Assembly: GCA_964568855.1 (NCBI GenBank)
Contig: CAZMSD010000035.1
Span: 1 to 48,070 of the forward strand
Length of the DNA stretch: 48,070 nucleotides
DNA from: CAZMSD01 sp964568855
GTDB lineage: Bacteria; CAIWAD01
Direction: 5' to 3'
Made by a program: the position numbers and the translations under genes. Positions 18,255 to 27,331 of this stretch are shown here, piece by piece. The number at the start of each line of letters is the position of its first letter. Position 1 is the first letter of the stretch. A model generated the notes under the pieces. It did no database searches, was not told the DNA's origin, and worked only from the letters and a program-made list of their open reading frames with translations.

Positions 18255-20444
18255 ATGAAAGGGGAGCAGCGCTTCATCAGATGGAAGCCCGTCGCTTCCA
18301 CCGCGGGACTGGCCCTGCTGCTCGGCCTGCTGATGTCCTGGCTGGACGGCGGCCTGCTGGGGCTCGAGGACCGCAGCCTGGACTACCGCTTCCAGCTTCG
18401 TGGTCCCCGGGAGCTGGAGCACAGCCCCCTGATCCTGGTCCAGGTGGACAACCGCAGCTACAAGGACCTGGACGAGCGCTTTCCCTTTCCCCGCGAGCAC
18501 TACGCCCGGGTGATCCGCAACCTCAAGGCGGCCGGCGTGGCCGCCGTGGTGATGGACATCCAGTTCACGGAGCGAGTCTCCGGCAACCAGACCGGTCTCG
18601 AGGAGTTGGTCCAGGCCGTGGGCGCCGCGTCCCCCGACTCCGGCGTGCCCGTGATCCTGGCCGGCAAGGTCGAGCGCGAACTGCGCGGCTACAGCTGGGT
18701 GGACTACCCGCTGGAGGAACTGCTGGGCACGGGCCAGCCCTGGGGCCTGGTTAACACCATCATGGACCGGGACGGCGTGCACCGCCTGTACTCGCTGTTC
18801 CAGCCGGATCCCCTGGGCGAAAAGAAGCTGCCTTCCATCGGCCTGCAGACCTTCCTGACTGAAGTGGATGCCCAGGCGGCGGCGCAGGCTCCCGGTAAAC
18901 TGATCGACACGGAAACTGAAGGCCTGCTGCGGGTCGGCCCCCGGGAGATCCGGCTCGAACCCGGATTCGCCAACACCTTCCGCATTAATTTCTACGGCCC
19001 ATCGGGCAGTTTTCCCACCTACTCCTTCTCGGACATCATGGATGACGCCGGCTTCGATCTCAGTCATCCGGACCTGGACACGGACTACATGGAGCAGTGG
19101 AGCGACCCGGAACTCTACGAGCTGATCTGGGGCGACGCCCCGCACCCCTTCCGGGGCAAGATCGCCCTGATCGGCGTCAGCGCCGACGACCAGCACGACA
19201 ACAAGGTCACGCCATTCTTCCAGTACGGCGGGACGCGCCGCCTGATGCCCGGAGTGGAAATTCACGCCCACGCGATCCAGAACATCTTCGACGGCATCGA
19301 CGTCCACCCCGCGCTGCCCGGCTGGCTGTGGCTGCTGCCGCTGATCCTGCTGGCGCTGATCGGTTCGCTGACGGTCCACTGGCTGACGCCGCTGCGCTGC
19401 CTGGTCCTGCTGGCGCCCCTGGCCCTGGGCTGGCTCTGGCTGGCGCTGGTCCTGTTTACCCGCCATAACGCCTGGCTCGAAGTAGTCAATCCGCTCACCG
19501 CATTCGCCGGAGCCTGGGTCACGGGGGTGCTGCAGCACTTCATGCAGGCCCGCCGCGAACGGGCGCAGATCCGCGGCATGTTTGCGCAATACGTGCCCGA
19601 GGCCGTGGTCAGCGAGCTGATCGCCGATCCCGAGAAGCTGGTGCTTGGCGGGGAAGAGCGGGAAATGAGCTCCATGTTTTCGGACGTGGCCGGATTCACC
19701 AGCATCTCGGAGCAGCTCACGCCGCATCAACTGGTGGAACTGCTCAACGAATTCCTGACCGAGATGACCGAGTGCATCTACGCCGAGGGCGGGATCATCG
19801 ACAAGTACGAAGGCGACGCCATCATCGCCGAATTCGGCGCTCCCATCGCCTACGAGGACCACGCGCTGAGGGCCTGCCGGGCGGCGGTGGTGATGCAGAA
19901 GCGGCTGGCCGAGCTGCGCGAGATCTGGGAATCGCGCGGGCAGCCCCGGCTTCAGGCGCGCGTGGGCGTCAACTCCGGTCCGATGGTGGTGGGCAACATG
20001 GGCAGCCGGCAGATCTTCGATTACACGGTGATCGGCGACGCGGTCAACCTGGCCTCCCGCCTCGAGGGTGTGAACAAGTTCTACGGCAGCTGGATCCTGG
20101 TCAGCGAATTCACCTGGCGCCGGGTGGAGAACGAATTCCTGGGGCGCCGGCTGGACCTGATCCGCGTCAAGGGCAAGCTCGAGCCGGTGGGCATCTACGA
20201 GATCCTCGACCTGGCCGCGGCGGAGGGGGCCGGGGAGCTGCGCGAGCGCTGCCGGATCTACGACGAGGCCTTCGCAGGCTACCTGGCCCGCGACTTCCGG
20301 GGCGCCGGGGAGGGCTTCGCGGGCATCCACGAGCGCTGGCCCGGCGACGCTCCCGCCTCGGTGATGCGGGAGCGCTGTTCCCTGTATCTCGAGTCGCCCC
20401 CGCCCGAGGACTGGGACGGAGTGATGACCATGACGGAGAAATAG
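18255..20444 (+). CDS. CHASE2-domain class III adenylate cyclase
   Basis: 729 residues. An N-terminal membrane segment (about 14-32) precedes an extracytoplasmic CHASE2 sensor (about 35-350, with LEDRSLDYRFQLRGP). Three closely spaced membrane helices follow (about 355-430), then a class III cyclase domain (about 460-655). Metal-binding Asp residues lie in FSDVAGFTSISEQ and in DKYEGDAIIAEFG. The Lys of DKYEGD and the Asp of FDYTVIGD are the adenine-specifying pair, and NLASR supplies the transition-state Asn/Arg, so an active ATP cyclase is predicted. It follows the NtrC gene after 19 bases. About 60 residues of tail contain a TPR-like region. It would link an external signal to cAMP. Confidence 0.93.
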   Translation: MKGEQRFIRWKPVASTAGLALLLGLLMSWLDGGLLGLEDRSLDYRFQLRGPRELEHSPLILVQVDNRSYKDLDERFPFPREHYARVIRNLKAAGVAAVVMDIQFTERVSGNQTGLEELVQAVGAASPDSGVPVILAGKVERELRGYSWVDYPLEELLGTGQPWGLVNTIMDRDGVHRLYSLFQPDPLGEKKLPSIGLQTFLTEVDAQAAAQAPGKLIDTETEGLLRVGPREIRLEPGFANTFRINFYGPSGSFPTYSFSDIMDDAGFDLSHPDLDTDYMEQWSDPELYELIWGDAPHPFRGKIALIGVSADDQHDNKVTPFFQYGGTRRLMPGVEIHAHAIQNIFDGIDVHPALPGWLWLLPLILLALIGSLTVHWLTPLRCLVLLAPLALGWLWLALVLFTRHNAWLEVVNPLTAFAGAWVTGVLQHFMQARRERAQIRGMFAQYVPEAVVSELIADPEKLVLGGEEREMSSMFSDVAGFTSISEQLTPHQLVELLNEFLTEMTECIYAEGGIIDKYEGDAIIAEFGAPIAYEDHALRACRAAVVMQKRLAELREIWESRGQPRLQARVGVNSGPMVVGNMGSRQIFDYTVIGDAVNLASRLEGVNKFYGSWILVSEFTWRRVENEFLGRRLDLIRVKGKLEPVGIYEILDLAAAEGAGELRERCRIYDEAFAGYLARDFRGAGEGFAGIHERWPGDAPASVMRERCSLYLESPPPEDWDGVMTMTEK

Positions 20445-20524
20445 CGCTGGCCGCCGGAAAAAAACTCCGCGACTTCCTGCTGCCGGCCCTGCTGCGCTGG
20501 CTCCGCCGCAGGGAGTATCACACG

Positions 20525-21349
20525 GTGCTCAGGCTGGGCCGGCTGCTGGGAACCGTCTGGAACCGAGTGCTGCCCCTGCGGGCCGGCTGCGTGAAGGCCA
20601 ACCTCGAGGCGGCCTTCCCCGACCGGGGAGCGGCCTGGCGCAGGCGCGTGAAGCGGGACTGTTTCCGCCATTTCGCCACCGTGGCCCTCGAGCTGGCCTG
20701 GCTGCCCCGCGTCGACGACCGCTGGGTCGCCGAGCGCGTGCGCTTCCTCAACCGGGAGCTGCCCTTCGAGATGCTGGCCCGGGGCCGGGGCGTGGTGGCG
20801 GTGGGCGGCCACTTCGGCAACTGGGAACTGCAGGGGGCCGCCTCGGCGAGGATCGGCATCCCGCTGACCATCATCGTCAAGCGCGTGCACGATCCGCTGC
20901 TGGACCGCCTGGTCAACGAAGCGCGGGAGTATCACGGGGCGGAGACCATCTACACGCGGGATTCGGGACGGGTCCTGCTCAAGCACTTCCGGCGCGGCCG
21001 GCTGGTGGCCTTCATTTCGGACCAGGACGCCGGGAGGCAGGGCATCTTCGTGCCCTTCTTCGGCCGGCCGGCCTCCACGCCGCGGGGCGCCGCGGCCATC
21101 GCGCTGCGCTTGAAGCTGCCGCTGCTCTTCGTGAGCAGCCGGCGGCTGCCGGGCGGCCGCTACGAGATGGAGTACGTGGAAGTGCCGGTGGAGGAACACT
21201 GGAGCGCCTGCGAGGAGGACATTCGAGTCCTCACGGCCCGCTTCACGGCGATGCTGGAAGAGCGCATCCGCGAGTGCCCGGAGCAGTGGTTCTGGATGCA
21301 CCGCCGCTGGAAGACCGGGCCCGCCGGGACCGCGCCGGACGAGGGATGA
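20525..21349 (+). CDS. LpxL/HtrB-family lipid A acyltransferase
   Basis: Adds a secondary acyl chain to lipid A or its precursor at the inner membrane. The catalytic motif GGHFGNWE (H-x4-E) and the later SDQDAGRQGIFVPFFGRPASTPRG block are typical. GTG at 20525, with AGGGAG nine bases upstream, gives 274 residues. The frame remains open back through a CTG at 20447, which would add 26 residues and match the usual 290-310 residue family length, but no ATG, GTG or TTG is available there. The adenylate cyclase stop at 20444 is just before this region. The next gene, a heptosyltransferase, starts seven bases after the stop, making a small LPS pair. Confidence 0.88.
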   Translation: MLRLGRLLGTVWNRVLPLRAGCVKANLEAAFPDRGAAWRRRVKRDCFRHFATVALELAWLPRVDDRWVAERVRFLNRELPFEMLARGRGVVAVGGHFGNWELQGAASARIGIPLTIIVKRVHDPLLDRLVNEAREYHGAETIYTRDSGRVLLKHFRRGRLVAFISDQDAGRQGIFVPFFGRPASTPRGAAAIALRLKLPLLFVSSRRLPGGRYEMEYVEVPVEEHWSACEEDIRVLTARFTAMLEERIRECPEQWFWMHRRWKTGPAGTAPDEG

Positions 21350-21355
21350 GCCGCC

Positions 21356-22417
21356 GTGAGAACGCTGGTGATCCATACCGCTTTCCTGGGCGACCTCGTG
21401 CTGGCGACGCCGCTGCTGGACGAGCTGCGCGCCGATCCCGGACTCAGCCGCCTGGCCCTGCTGACCACGCCCGCCTGCGCGCCGCTTTTCGAGGGCGATC
21501 CGCGCCTGGACGAGCTGATCCTGTATGACAAGCGCGGGGCGGACCGGGGCGCGGCGGATTTCCTGCGAGTGGCCCGCGGCCTGGCCCGCCGGGGTTTCGA
21601 CCGGGTCGTCTCGCCCCACCGCAGCCTGCGCAGCGCCCTGCTGGCCCGCTGGACGGGCGCCCGGGAGCGGATCGGGTTCAGGAGCTCCGCGGCTGCGGCC
21701 CTCTACACGCGCCGCGTGCCCCGCGACCGCGGCCTGCACGAGGTGGACCGCAACCTGGCCCTGCTTAAGGAGCGGCCGGTGGCGGAGGGTGCTCCCAGGC
21801 TGCCCAGCCTCCACGACGATCCCGCCGAGGAGGACCGCGTTCGCGGGCTGTTCCGGGAGCGCGGCATCGACCAGGCGGTGGCCCTGGCGCCGGCCTCGGT
21901 CTGGCCGACCAAGCGCTGGCTGCCGCGGCGCTTCGCCGAGCTGGCGGGCATGATCCTCGAAGAGAGCGATTGCCAGGTGCTGATGCTGGGCGCGCGGGGC
22001 GACCGCGAGACACTGCGGGAGGTGCGCGAGGCGCTGCCCGCCGGCCGCAGGGAAGGGCTGCACGATTTCGCCGGCCTGCTGGGCGTGCGCGAATCCTACC
22101 AGGCCCTGCGGCTCAGCCGCCTGGCGGTGGTCAACGACAGCGCGCCCCTGCACCTGGCGCAGGCGGCCCGGATCCCGACCCTGGCGGTCTTCGGATCTAC
22201 GGTTCCCGCCTTCGGTTTCGGTCCCCGCCAGCCGCATGACCGTGTTTTTCAACTGGCCCTGGACTGCATCCCCTGCGGCATCCACGGCCGCCGGCGCTGC
22301 CCGCTGGGCACGCTGGGATGCATGGAGGGACTCGCGGCCGGGCCGGTGATGGAAGCCGTCCGCGAGCTGCTGGGACTCGACGATGGGCGCCCCGACAAGC
22401 GGCGGGCCGCCGGATAG
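21356..22417 (+). CDS. Glycosyltransferase family 9 protein (ADP-heptose:LPS heptosyltransferase-like)
   Basis: 353 residues from GTG 21356. A GT-B fold enzyme: N-terminal MRTLVIHTAFLGDLVLATPLLDELR is the family 9 acceptor-side signature, and the C-terminal half has VALAPASVWPTKRW and VVNDSAPLHLAQAARIPTLAVFGST, the nucleotide-sugar-binding block. It most resembles RfaF/WaaF-type heptosyltransferases, which add heptose to the LPS inner core at the cytoplasmic face. The gmhA gene at 5992 supports a heptose-containing core. A Cys-rich end (CIPCGIHGRRRCPLGTLGCM) is typical of the family. It is paired with the LpxL-type gene upstream. Confidence 0.9.
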   Translation: MRTLVIHTAFLGDLVLATPLLDELRADPGLSRLALLTTPACAPLFEGDPRLDELILYDKRGADRGAADFLRVARGLARRGFDRVVSPHRSLRSALLARWTGARERIGFRSSAAAALYTRRVPRDRGLHEVDRNLALLKERPVAEGAPRLPSLHDDPAEEDRVRGLFRERGIDQAVALAPASVWPTKRWLPRRFAELAGMILEESDCQVLMLGARGDRETLREVREALPAGRREGLHDFAGLLGVRESYQALRLSRLAVVNDSAPLHLAQAARIPTLAVFGSTVPAFGFGPRQPHDRVFQLALDCIPCGIHGRRRCPLGTLGCMEGLAAGPVMEAVRELLGLDDGRPDKRRAAG

Positions 22418-22435
22418 CGAGGGAGGAAGATTACG

Positions 22436-23332
22436 ATGAGCGACGCGCATCCAGTGCTGGCCCTGCTGACCGATTTCGGCGCGGGCTCGGGCTACGTGGC
22501 GCAGATGAAGACCCTGGCCCTCGAGCAGCTTCCCGGCCTGCGCATCGTCGATGTGTCGCACTCGATTCCCCCGCAGGACCTCCACGAAGCCGCCTGGCTG
22601 GTCTATGCCTACGCCCAGGGCCTGCCGCGGCGCGAGCGGACGGTCCTCGCGGTGGTGGACCCGGGAGTGGGCACCGAGCGCCGGGTGATCATCGTCCGCG
22701 CGATGGAGCAGACCTTCGTGGCGCCGGACAACGGACTGCTGAGCTACGTGCTCGAGGCCGATCGCGGGGCCGAAGTCCGCGAGCTGCCGCCGGCGCCGCC
22801 CGGGGCCAGCTGCACCTTCCACGGCCGGGACCATTTTCTTCCGCTGGTGCTGGATCTGCTCGAGGGGCGGCTCGATCCAAAGGGCTGCCCGATCCGCGAA
22901 GCGCACCGGCCGCCCGGTCTCGTCTTCCACCCGGCGGTGCGGGGCGAGGGCTACGCGGGGAGCGTGCTGCACGTGGACCGCTTCGGCAACCTGATCACCT
23001 CCCTGCGCGGGGAGCACTACCTCGCGGTGTCCCGGGGGAGCAACCCCGCGCTGATCGATTTCGACCCTGCGGGGAGGGGCGGTCCCCTTAAGGGAAGCGA
23101 GGCGGGAGCGGCGCCGCCCGCCGCGGGCGTCCGCTTCCTGCTGGACGGAGCGGAGCTGCCCTACCGCCTCTGCTACGCGGATTGCCCGGCAGGCACGGCG
23201 GCGGTGCTGCTGGGCAGCAGCGGACACTTCGAGATCGCCGTCCGCAACGCCTCCGCCCGGGAGAGCTTCGGGGGCGCGATCAGGCTGGACATGTTGCCCG
23301 GGGATCCCGGGATTGAGTGCAAGGCGCCGTGA
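22436..23332 (+). CDS. S-adenosyl-L-methionine hydroxide adenosyltransferase (SAM hydrolase, DUF62)
   Basis: 298 residues behind a strong GGAGGAAG site. The family splits SAM with hydroxide into adenosine and methionine. Motifs are LLTDFGAGSGYVAQMK, VSHSIPPQDLHEAAW, AVVDPGVGTERRVIIV, APDNGLLSYV, FHGRDHFLPL and the C-domain HVDRFGNLITSL. The conserved Asp (VVDPGVG), Arg (ERR) and His (FHGRDHF) of the water-activating triad are present, arguing for hydrolase rather than halogenase activity. The next gene is a Cys/Met-metabolism PLP enzyme, so both may act on methionine derived from SAM. The physiological role of the family is poorly defined. Confidence 0.92.
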   Translation: MSDAHPVLALLTDFGAGSGYVAQMKTLALEQLPGLRIVDVSHSIPPQDLHEAAWLVYAYAQGLPRRERTVLAVVDPGVGTERRVIIVRAMEQTFVAPDNGLLSYVLEADRGAEVRELPPAPPGASCTFHGRDHFLPLVLDLLEGRLDPKGCPIREAHRPPGLVFHPAVRGEGYAGSVLHVDRFGNLITSLRGEHYLAVSRGSNPALIDFDPAGRGGPLKGSEAGAAPPAAGVRFLLDGAELPYRLCYADCPAGTAAVLLGSSGHFEIAVRNASARESFGGAIRLDMLPGDPGIECKAP

Positions 23333-23383
23333 CACAGGCCGATCCCGCGCCGCGGCCCAGGAATCGAAATAAAGGACAGGACG

Positions 23384-24655
23384 ATGGACAGAACCTCCCG
23401 GCGCACCCGGCGTCCCTTCAATCCCGAAACCCTGATGATGGGCTACGGCTACGATCCTTTTCTCTCGGAAGGCGCCATCAAGCCCCCGGTCTTCCTGACC
23501 AGCACCTTCGCCTTCCGCAACGCCGAGGAGGGCAAGCGCTTCTTCGAGTGGGCCTACGGCCTGAAGGAGCGGGATCCCGAGCACGATCCCGCCATGGGCC
23601 TGATCTACTCGCGGCTCAACAACCCGGATCTCGAGATCCTGGAGGACCGCCTGGCCGCCTGGGAGGCGGCCGAGAAGGCCCTGGCCTTCTCCAGCGGCAT
23701 GGCCGCAATCACCACCACTATCCTGGCCCTGGTGGATCCCGGCCAGGAGCTCATCAGCACCAACCCGGTCTACGGCGGCACCGACTTCTTCTTCGAGCAC
23801 ATCTGCCCGCGACTGGGCATCACGGTGCACCGGGTCCGCGCCGGATCCTCCTCGGTCGAGGATATCGAGAGGCTGCTGGCGGAGCGGCGGGACAAGGTCC
23901 GCATGGTCTTCGTCGAAACGCCCTCCAATCCCACCAACCAGATGGTGGACCTTGAGGCGGTCTCGAAGCTCTGCGTGGATAACGGAAACGAGGAACGGAA
24001 AACACTGCTGATGGTGGACAACACCTTCCTGGGTCCGGTCTTCCAGCATCCCCTCGGGCAGGGCGCGGACCTGGTGGTCTACAGCGCCACCAAGTTCATC
24101 GGCGGCCACTCCGACCTGGTGGCCGGCGCGGTCCTGGGAGACGAGAGCCTGCTCAAGGAGGTGGGCGTGTATCGCACCATCTTCGGCAACATGGCCGAGC
24201 CCTTCACCGGCTGGCTGATGATGCGCAGCCTGGAAACGGTCAGCGTGAGGATGCGCCAGCAGCAGAAGAACGCGCGGGCGCTGGTGCGGATGCTCAAGGA
24301 GCACCCGGCAGTCGAGCGCGTGTACTACCCCGGCGAGATGGAGGATCCCGTGCAGAACGAGATCTGGCGCCGCCAGTGCTCGGGGACCGGGGCGCTGGTG
24401 AGCTTCGAGATCCGGGGCAGCGAGGCGGACGCTTTCCGCGTGCTCGACAACTTCGAAGTCTGCAAGCTGGCGGTGAGCCTGGGCGGAACGGAAAGTCTCG
24501 TGGAACACCCCGCTTCCATGACCCACAGCGACCTGGACGAGGAGACCCGCCGGGAAGCGGGCATAACCAGTTCGATGATCCGGCTCTCGGTGGGAATCGA
24601 GCACCGGGACGATCTGCTGGACGATTTACGGGGCGCGCTTGATACATTGACCTGA
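23384..24655 (+). CDS. Cys/Met metabolism PLP-dependent enzyme (methionine gamma-lyase-like)
   Basis: 423 residues, fold-type I PLP enzyme. The PLP Lys is in VVYSATKFIGGHSDL; other family marks are IYSRLNNPDLEILEDRLAAWE, FSSGMAAITTT, NPVYGGTDFFFEH, FVETPSNPTNQMVD and the C-terminal AVSLGGTESLVEHPASMTHS. The sequence fits the methionine gamma-lyase/cystathionine gamma-synthase group; a lyase releasing methanethiol, ammonia and 2-oxobutyrate is favoured by the SAM hydrolase gene just upstream, but the specificity residues are not decisive. A RidA-family protein elsewhere in the window could deal with its reactive enamine intermediates. Confidence 0.85.
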   Translation: MDRTSRRTRRPFNPETLMMGYGYDPFLSEGAIKPPVFLTSTFAFRNAEEGKRFFEWAYGLKERDPEHDPAMGLIYSRLNNPDLEILEDRLAAWEAAEKALAFSSGMAAITTTILALVDPGQELISTNPVYGGTDFFFEHICPRLGITVHRVRAGSSSVEDIERLLAERRDKVRMVFVETPSNPTNQMVDLEAVSKLCVDNGNEERKTLLMVDNTFLGPVFQHPLGQGADLVVYSATKFIGGHSDLVAGAVLGDESLLKEVGVYRTIFGNMAEPFTGWLMMRSLETVSVRMRQQQKNARALVRMLKEHPAVERVYYPGEMEDPVQNEIWRRQCSGTGALVSFEIRGSEADAFRVLDNFEVCKLAVSLGGTESLVEHPASMTHSDLDEETRREAGITSSMIRLSVGIEHRDDLLDDLRGALDTLT

Positions 24656-24674
24656 ATCCAAACTGGGAGCGACG

Positions 24675-27293
24675 ATGCGTGTGATACAATTATCCGGAGT
24701 GTTTCTCCTAGCGCTGTGGGCGGTTCCAGCGGCGGCCGCTGAGGCTCCAGTTCCGGGACGGTATCCCGCGGAAGCGGTGGATCACGTACCGGGACGCCTG
24801 CTGCTGGACCTGGGCCCGGGGGCGCTTCTTCGCTGGCCCGCGTGGAAGGGATCCGCGGACGACTTCGCGGGACAGGCCCCCGGCGCGCTGCTCGAATCCC
24901 TGGAGAGCCTGCCCGACGCGCGGCTCGAGCCGCTGCTGCCGCCCGTTTTGCGGACGAGGGAGGAATTCCACGGGTTGAGCGGTCTCCACGAACTGCGATT
25001 CGATCCCGGGATCGCGGCCCCGGCGCTGATGGAGGAACTCAACGGCCGGGCCGATTCCTGGCGCGCCGAGCTGCAGCCGCGCTACCGCTGTTCCGCCGAG
25101 GTGCCCGAGGATCCGGGTTTCCGCGCGCAGTGGCACCTAAAGCGGATCGGCGCTGTGGCTTCGTGGGCGGTGACGCGCGGCGACGGCGAGATCAGCGTGG
25201 CGATCATCGACACGGGCGTGGACTACACCCATCCCGACCTGGCCGAGCGGATCTGGGTCAATCCGGGCGAGGACCTGGACGGGGACGGCCAGTACACGGA
25301 AGCCGACCTCAACGGTCTGGACGACGACAGCAACGGCTATATCGACGACCTGATCGGCTGGGATTTCGTCGACCTGGACGAGGAGGATCTCTGGCCCGGC
25401 GAGGACGGCTACCCTCCGGACAACGATCCCGCCGATTTCGACGGGCACGGCACCCATTGCGCCGGGGACGCGGCGGCCACCGGATTCAACGGCGAGGGCG
25501 TGGCCGCGCCGGGATCGCGGGTGCGCATCATCCCCATCCGGGCGGGCTACATGGCCAACGACGGCATGGGTTACGTGAGTCACGCCCTGCAGGGCCTGCT
25601 GCTCTGCGCCGTATACGAGGCGGACGTGATCTCGATGAGCTTCGGCGGCACGTATTACAACCAGTCTATGCAGAACGCCGCCAACCAGCTGCATGCCCAG
25701 GGCGCAGTGCTGGTGGGCGCGGCGGGCAACGAGAACAGCACCCAGATCACCTACCCGGCCGGCTACGCCCACGTGATCGCCGTGGCGGCCACCGACCGGG
25801 ACGACGACCGCGCCTCCTTCTCCAACTTCGGCGACTGGGTCAGCATCGCCGCCCCGGGCGTGGACATCCTCTCCACCACCAACGGAGGGGGTTACGGCAA
25901 CATGGGCGGCACCAGCATGGCCACGCCCCTCTGCGCCGGGCTCTGCGCCCAGCTAAAGACCCTGCGCCCCGAATGGGACGGCGATCAGGTGCTGGACCGC
26001 CTGGTGGAGACCGCGGCGCCCCTCGACGACTGGGGCATGGGCGGCGGGCGGATCGACGCGGCGGCGGCCGTGGACGTGGTGGCGCGACTCACCGCGATCG
26101 AAGTGGACAACGCTCCCGGCCGGCTGCTCCCCGGCGAGACGGGCACGCTGCGCTGCCTGGTGGAGAACCGCTCAGGAGAGCCGCTGGCCGACGCGCAGCT
26201 GCTGCTGGAACCGCTTTCGGCCGAACTGGATATCTGGCCCGGCCAGGCGGAGGTGGGCTTCCTGCCCGTGGGAGACAGCGCCTGGGTGGAGGTTTCCGCC
26301 CTGTGGAGCGGAGAGGAACCGGAGCGCCTGCCCCTCAACGCGTGTCTCACGGACTTCGACACCCTGTGGTGTTCCGAGACCTCCCTGCCCTGCGGAGTGG
26401 CGGATTTGCTGATCATTGACGAGGATTTCTCCGACAACTGGGCGGTGCTGCCTTACTACGTTGAAGCCCTGGAGTCGCTGGGCCAACCGGCGGAGGTGGA
26501 GTACGCGCAGTGGCGTGAAGGCGGAGACTGGTCGCTGGAGCGCTTCAGCCGGGTGCTCTGCTTCACGGGCTCGGACCTGGAGCCGGAATTCGCTCCCGAA
26601 CTGCTGGAGGCCTTCGAGGGTCTGCTGGATCTGGGCGGCAGGCTGGTGCTCAGCGGCCAGCAGCTGCCTTCGGCGCTGCCTGAGGACTTTCTGGCCGAGC
26701 GGGCGGGCGCCCAGACCACGGGGGAGCCGGGGCCTGGCGCGCTGGTATGGGGCGTGGAGGACGATCCGCAGAGCGACGGTCTGCGGCTGCTGATCGTGGG
26801 CAGCGGGGGAGCCGGCAACCAGGAACAGACAGAGGTCCTGACACCCACCACCGGTGAGGCCTTCTTCACCTGGATCCAGGATGATCCGCAGCAGGCGGCG
26901 GCGGTGCGCTCCCCCGGGGGCGGCCTGCTGCTGCTGGGTTTCGGCCTGGAGGGGATCAACGACGAACCCGAGTGGGCCGCTTCGCTGCCCGAGGTGCTGG
27001 CGGCCTTGCTGGACATCGAGCAGCCCGTCCGCGACCTGCCGGAAGTCGCGGCGGATCCCGGGCTCGTGGAAGCCTGGCCCAATCCCTTCAACCCGGTCCT
27101 GAACATCCGCCTGGGAGAGGGCGCCGTCCGGGCGCTGGAGGTCTACGACCTGCTGGGCCGCCGGGTGGCGGTGCTCGATCACCGGCCGGGAGGAATCCGC
27201 TGGCACCCGGGCGCGCTGCCCAGCGGGCCGTACTACATCAAGGCCCGGGGGCGGGACCGCGTCGCGGTGAAGCGGGTGCTGTACTTGAAGTGA
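24675..27293 (+). CDS. Secreted subtilisin-like serine protease (S8) with C-terminal sorting domain
   Basis: 872 residues. A signal peptide (about 1-22, ending AAAA) is followed by a propeptide-like region to about 150. The catalytic domain holds Asp179 (VAIIDTGVDYTHPDL), His258 (DGHGTHCAGD) and Ser414 (GGTSMATPLC). A Ca-binding-like acidic insert (NPGEDLDGDGQYTEADLNG, then DDDSNGYIDD) is typical of FCB subtilases. A middle region of about 400 residues is beta-rich and unassigned. The last 80 residues start with AWPNPFNPVLNIRL and run through YDLLGRRVAVLDHRPGG to a short basic end, a FlgD/type IX-type sorting domain. The protein is therefore expected outside the outer membrane. A GTGATACAA element lies across the first codons. 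Confidence 0.92.
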   Translation: MRVIQLSGVFLLALWAVPAAAAEAPVPGRYPAEAVDHVPGRLLLDLGPGALLRWPAWKGSADDFAGQAPGALLESLESLPDARLEPLLPPVLRTREEFHGLSGLHELRFDPGIAAPALMEELNGRADSWRAELQPRYRCSAEVPEDPGFRAQWHLKRIGAVASWAVTRGDGEISVAIIDTGVDYTHPDLAERIWVNPGEDLDGDGQYTEADLNGLDDDSNGYIDDLIGWDFVDLDEEDLWPGEDGYPPDNDPADFDGHGTHCAGDAAATGFNGEGVAAPGSRVRIIPIRAGYMANDGMGYVSHALQGLLLCAVYEADVISMSFGGTYYNQSMQNAANQLHAQGAVLVGAAGNENSTQITYPAGYAHVIAVAATDRDDDRASFSNFGDWVSIAAPGVDILSTTNGGGYGNMGGTSMATPLCAGLCAQLKTLRPEWDGDQVLDRLVETAAPLDDWGMGGGRIDAAAAVDVVARLTAIEVDNAPGRLLPGETGTLRCLVENRSGEPLADAQLLLEPLSAELDIWPGQAEVGFLPVGDSAWVEVSALWSGEEPERLPLNACLTDFDTLWCSETSLPCGVADLLIIDEDFSDNWAVLPYYVEALESLGQPAEVEYAQWREGGDWSLERFSRVLCFTGSDLEPEFAPELLEAFEGLLDLGGRLVLSGQQLPSALPEDFLAERAGAQTTGEPGPGALVWGVEDDPQSDGLRLLIVGSGGAGNQEQTEVLTPTTGEAFFTWIQDDPQQAAAVRSPGGGLLLLGFGLEGINDEPEWAASLPEVLAALLDIEQPVRDLPEVAADPGLVEAWPNPFNPVLNIRLGEGAVRALEVYDLLGRRVAVLDHRPGGIRWHPGALPSGPYYIKARGRDRVAVKRVLYLK

Positions 27294-27331
27294 ATGCGCG
27301 TGTGATACAAGACCTAAACAGGAGAGTAACG

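Noticed and set aside
20279..24604. A 1441-codon open frame on the minus strand
   Set aside because: It lies antisense to the cyclase 3' end, LPS, SAM-hydrolase and PLP-enzyme genes, all clearly real. GC-rich third positions leave few stops on the opposite strand; the translation is rich in Gln/His/Arg/Ala/Gly with no domain.
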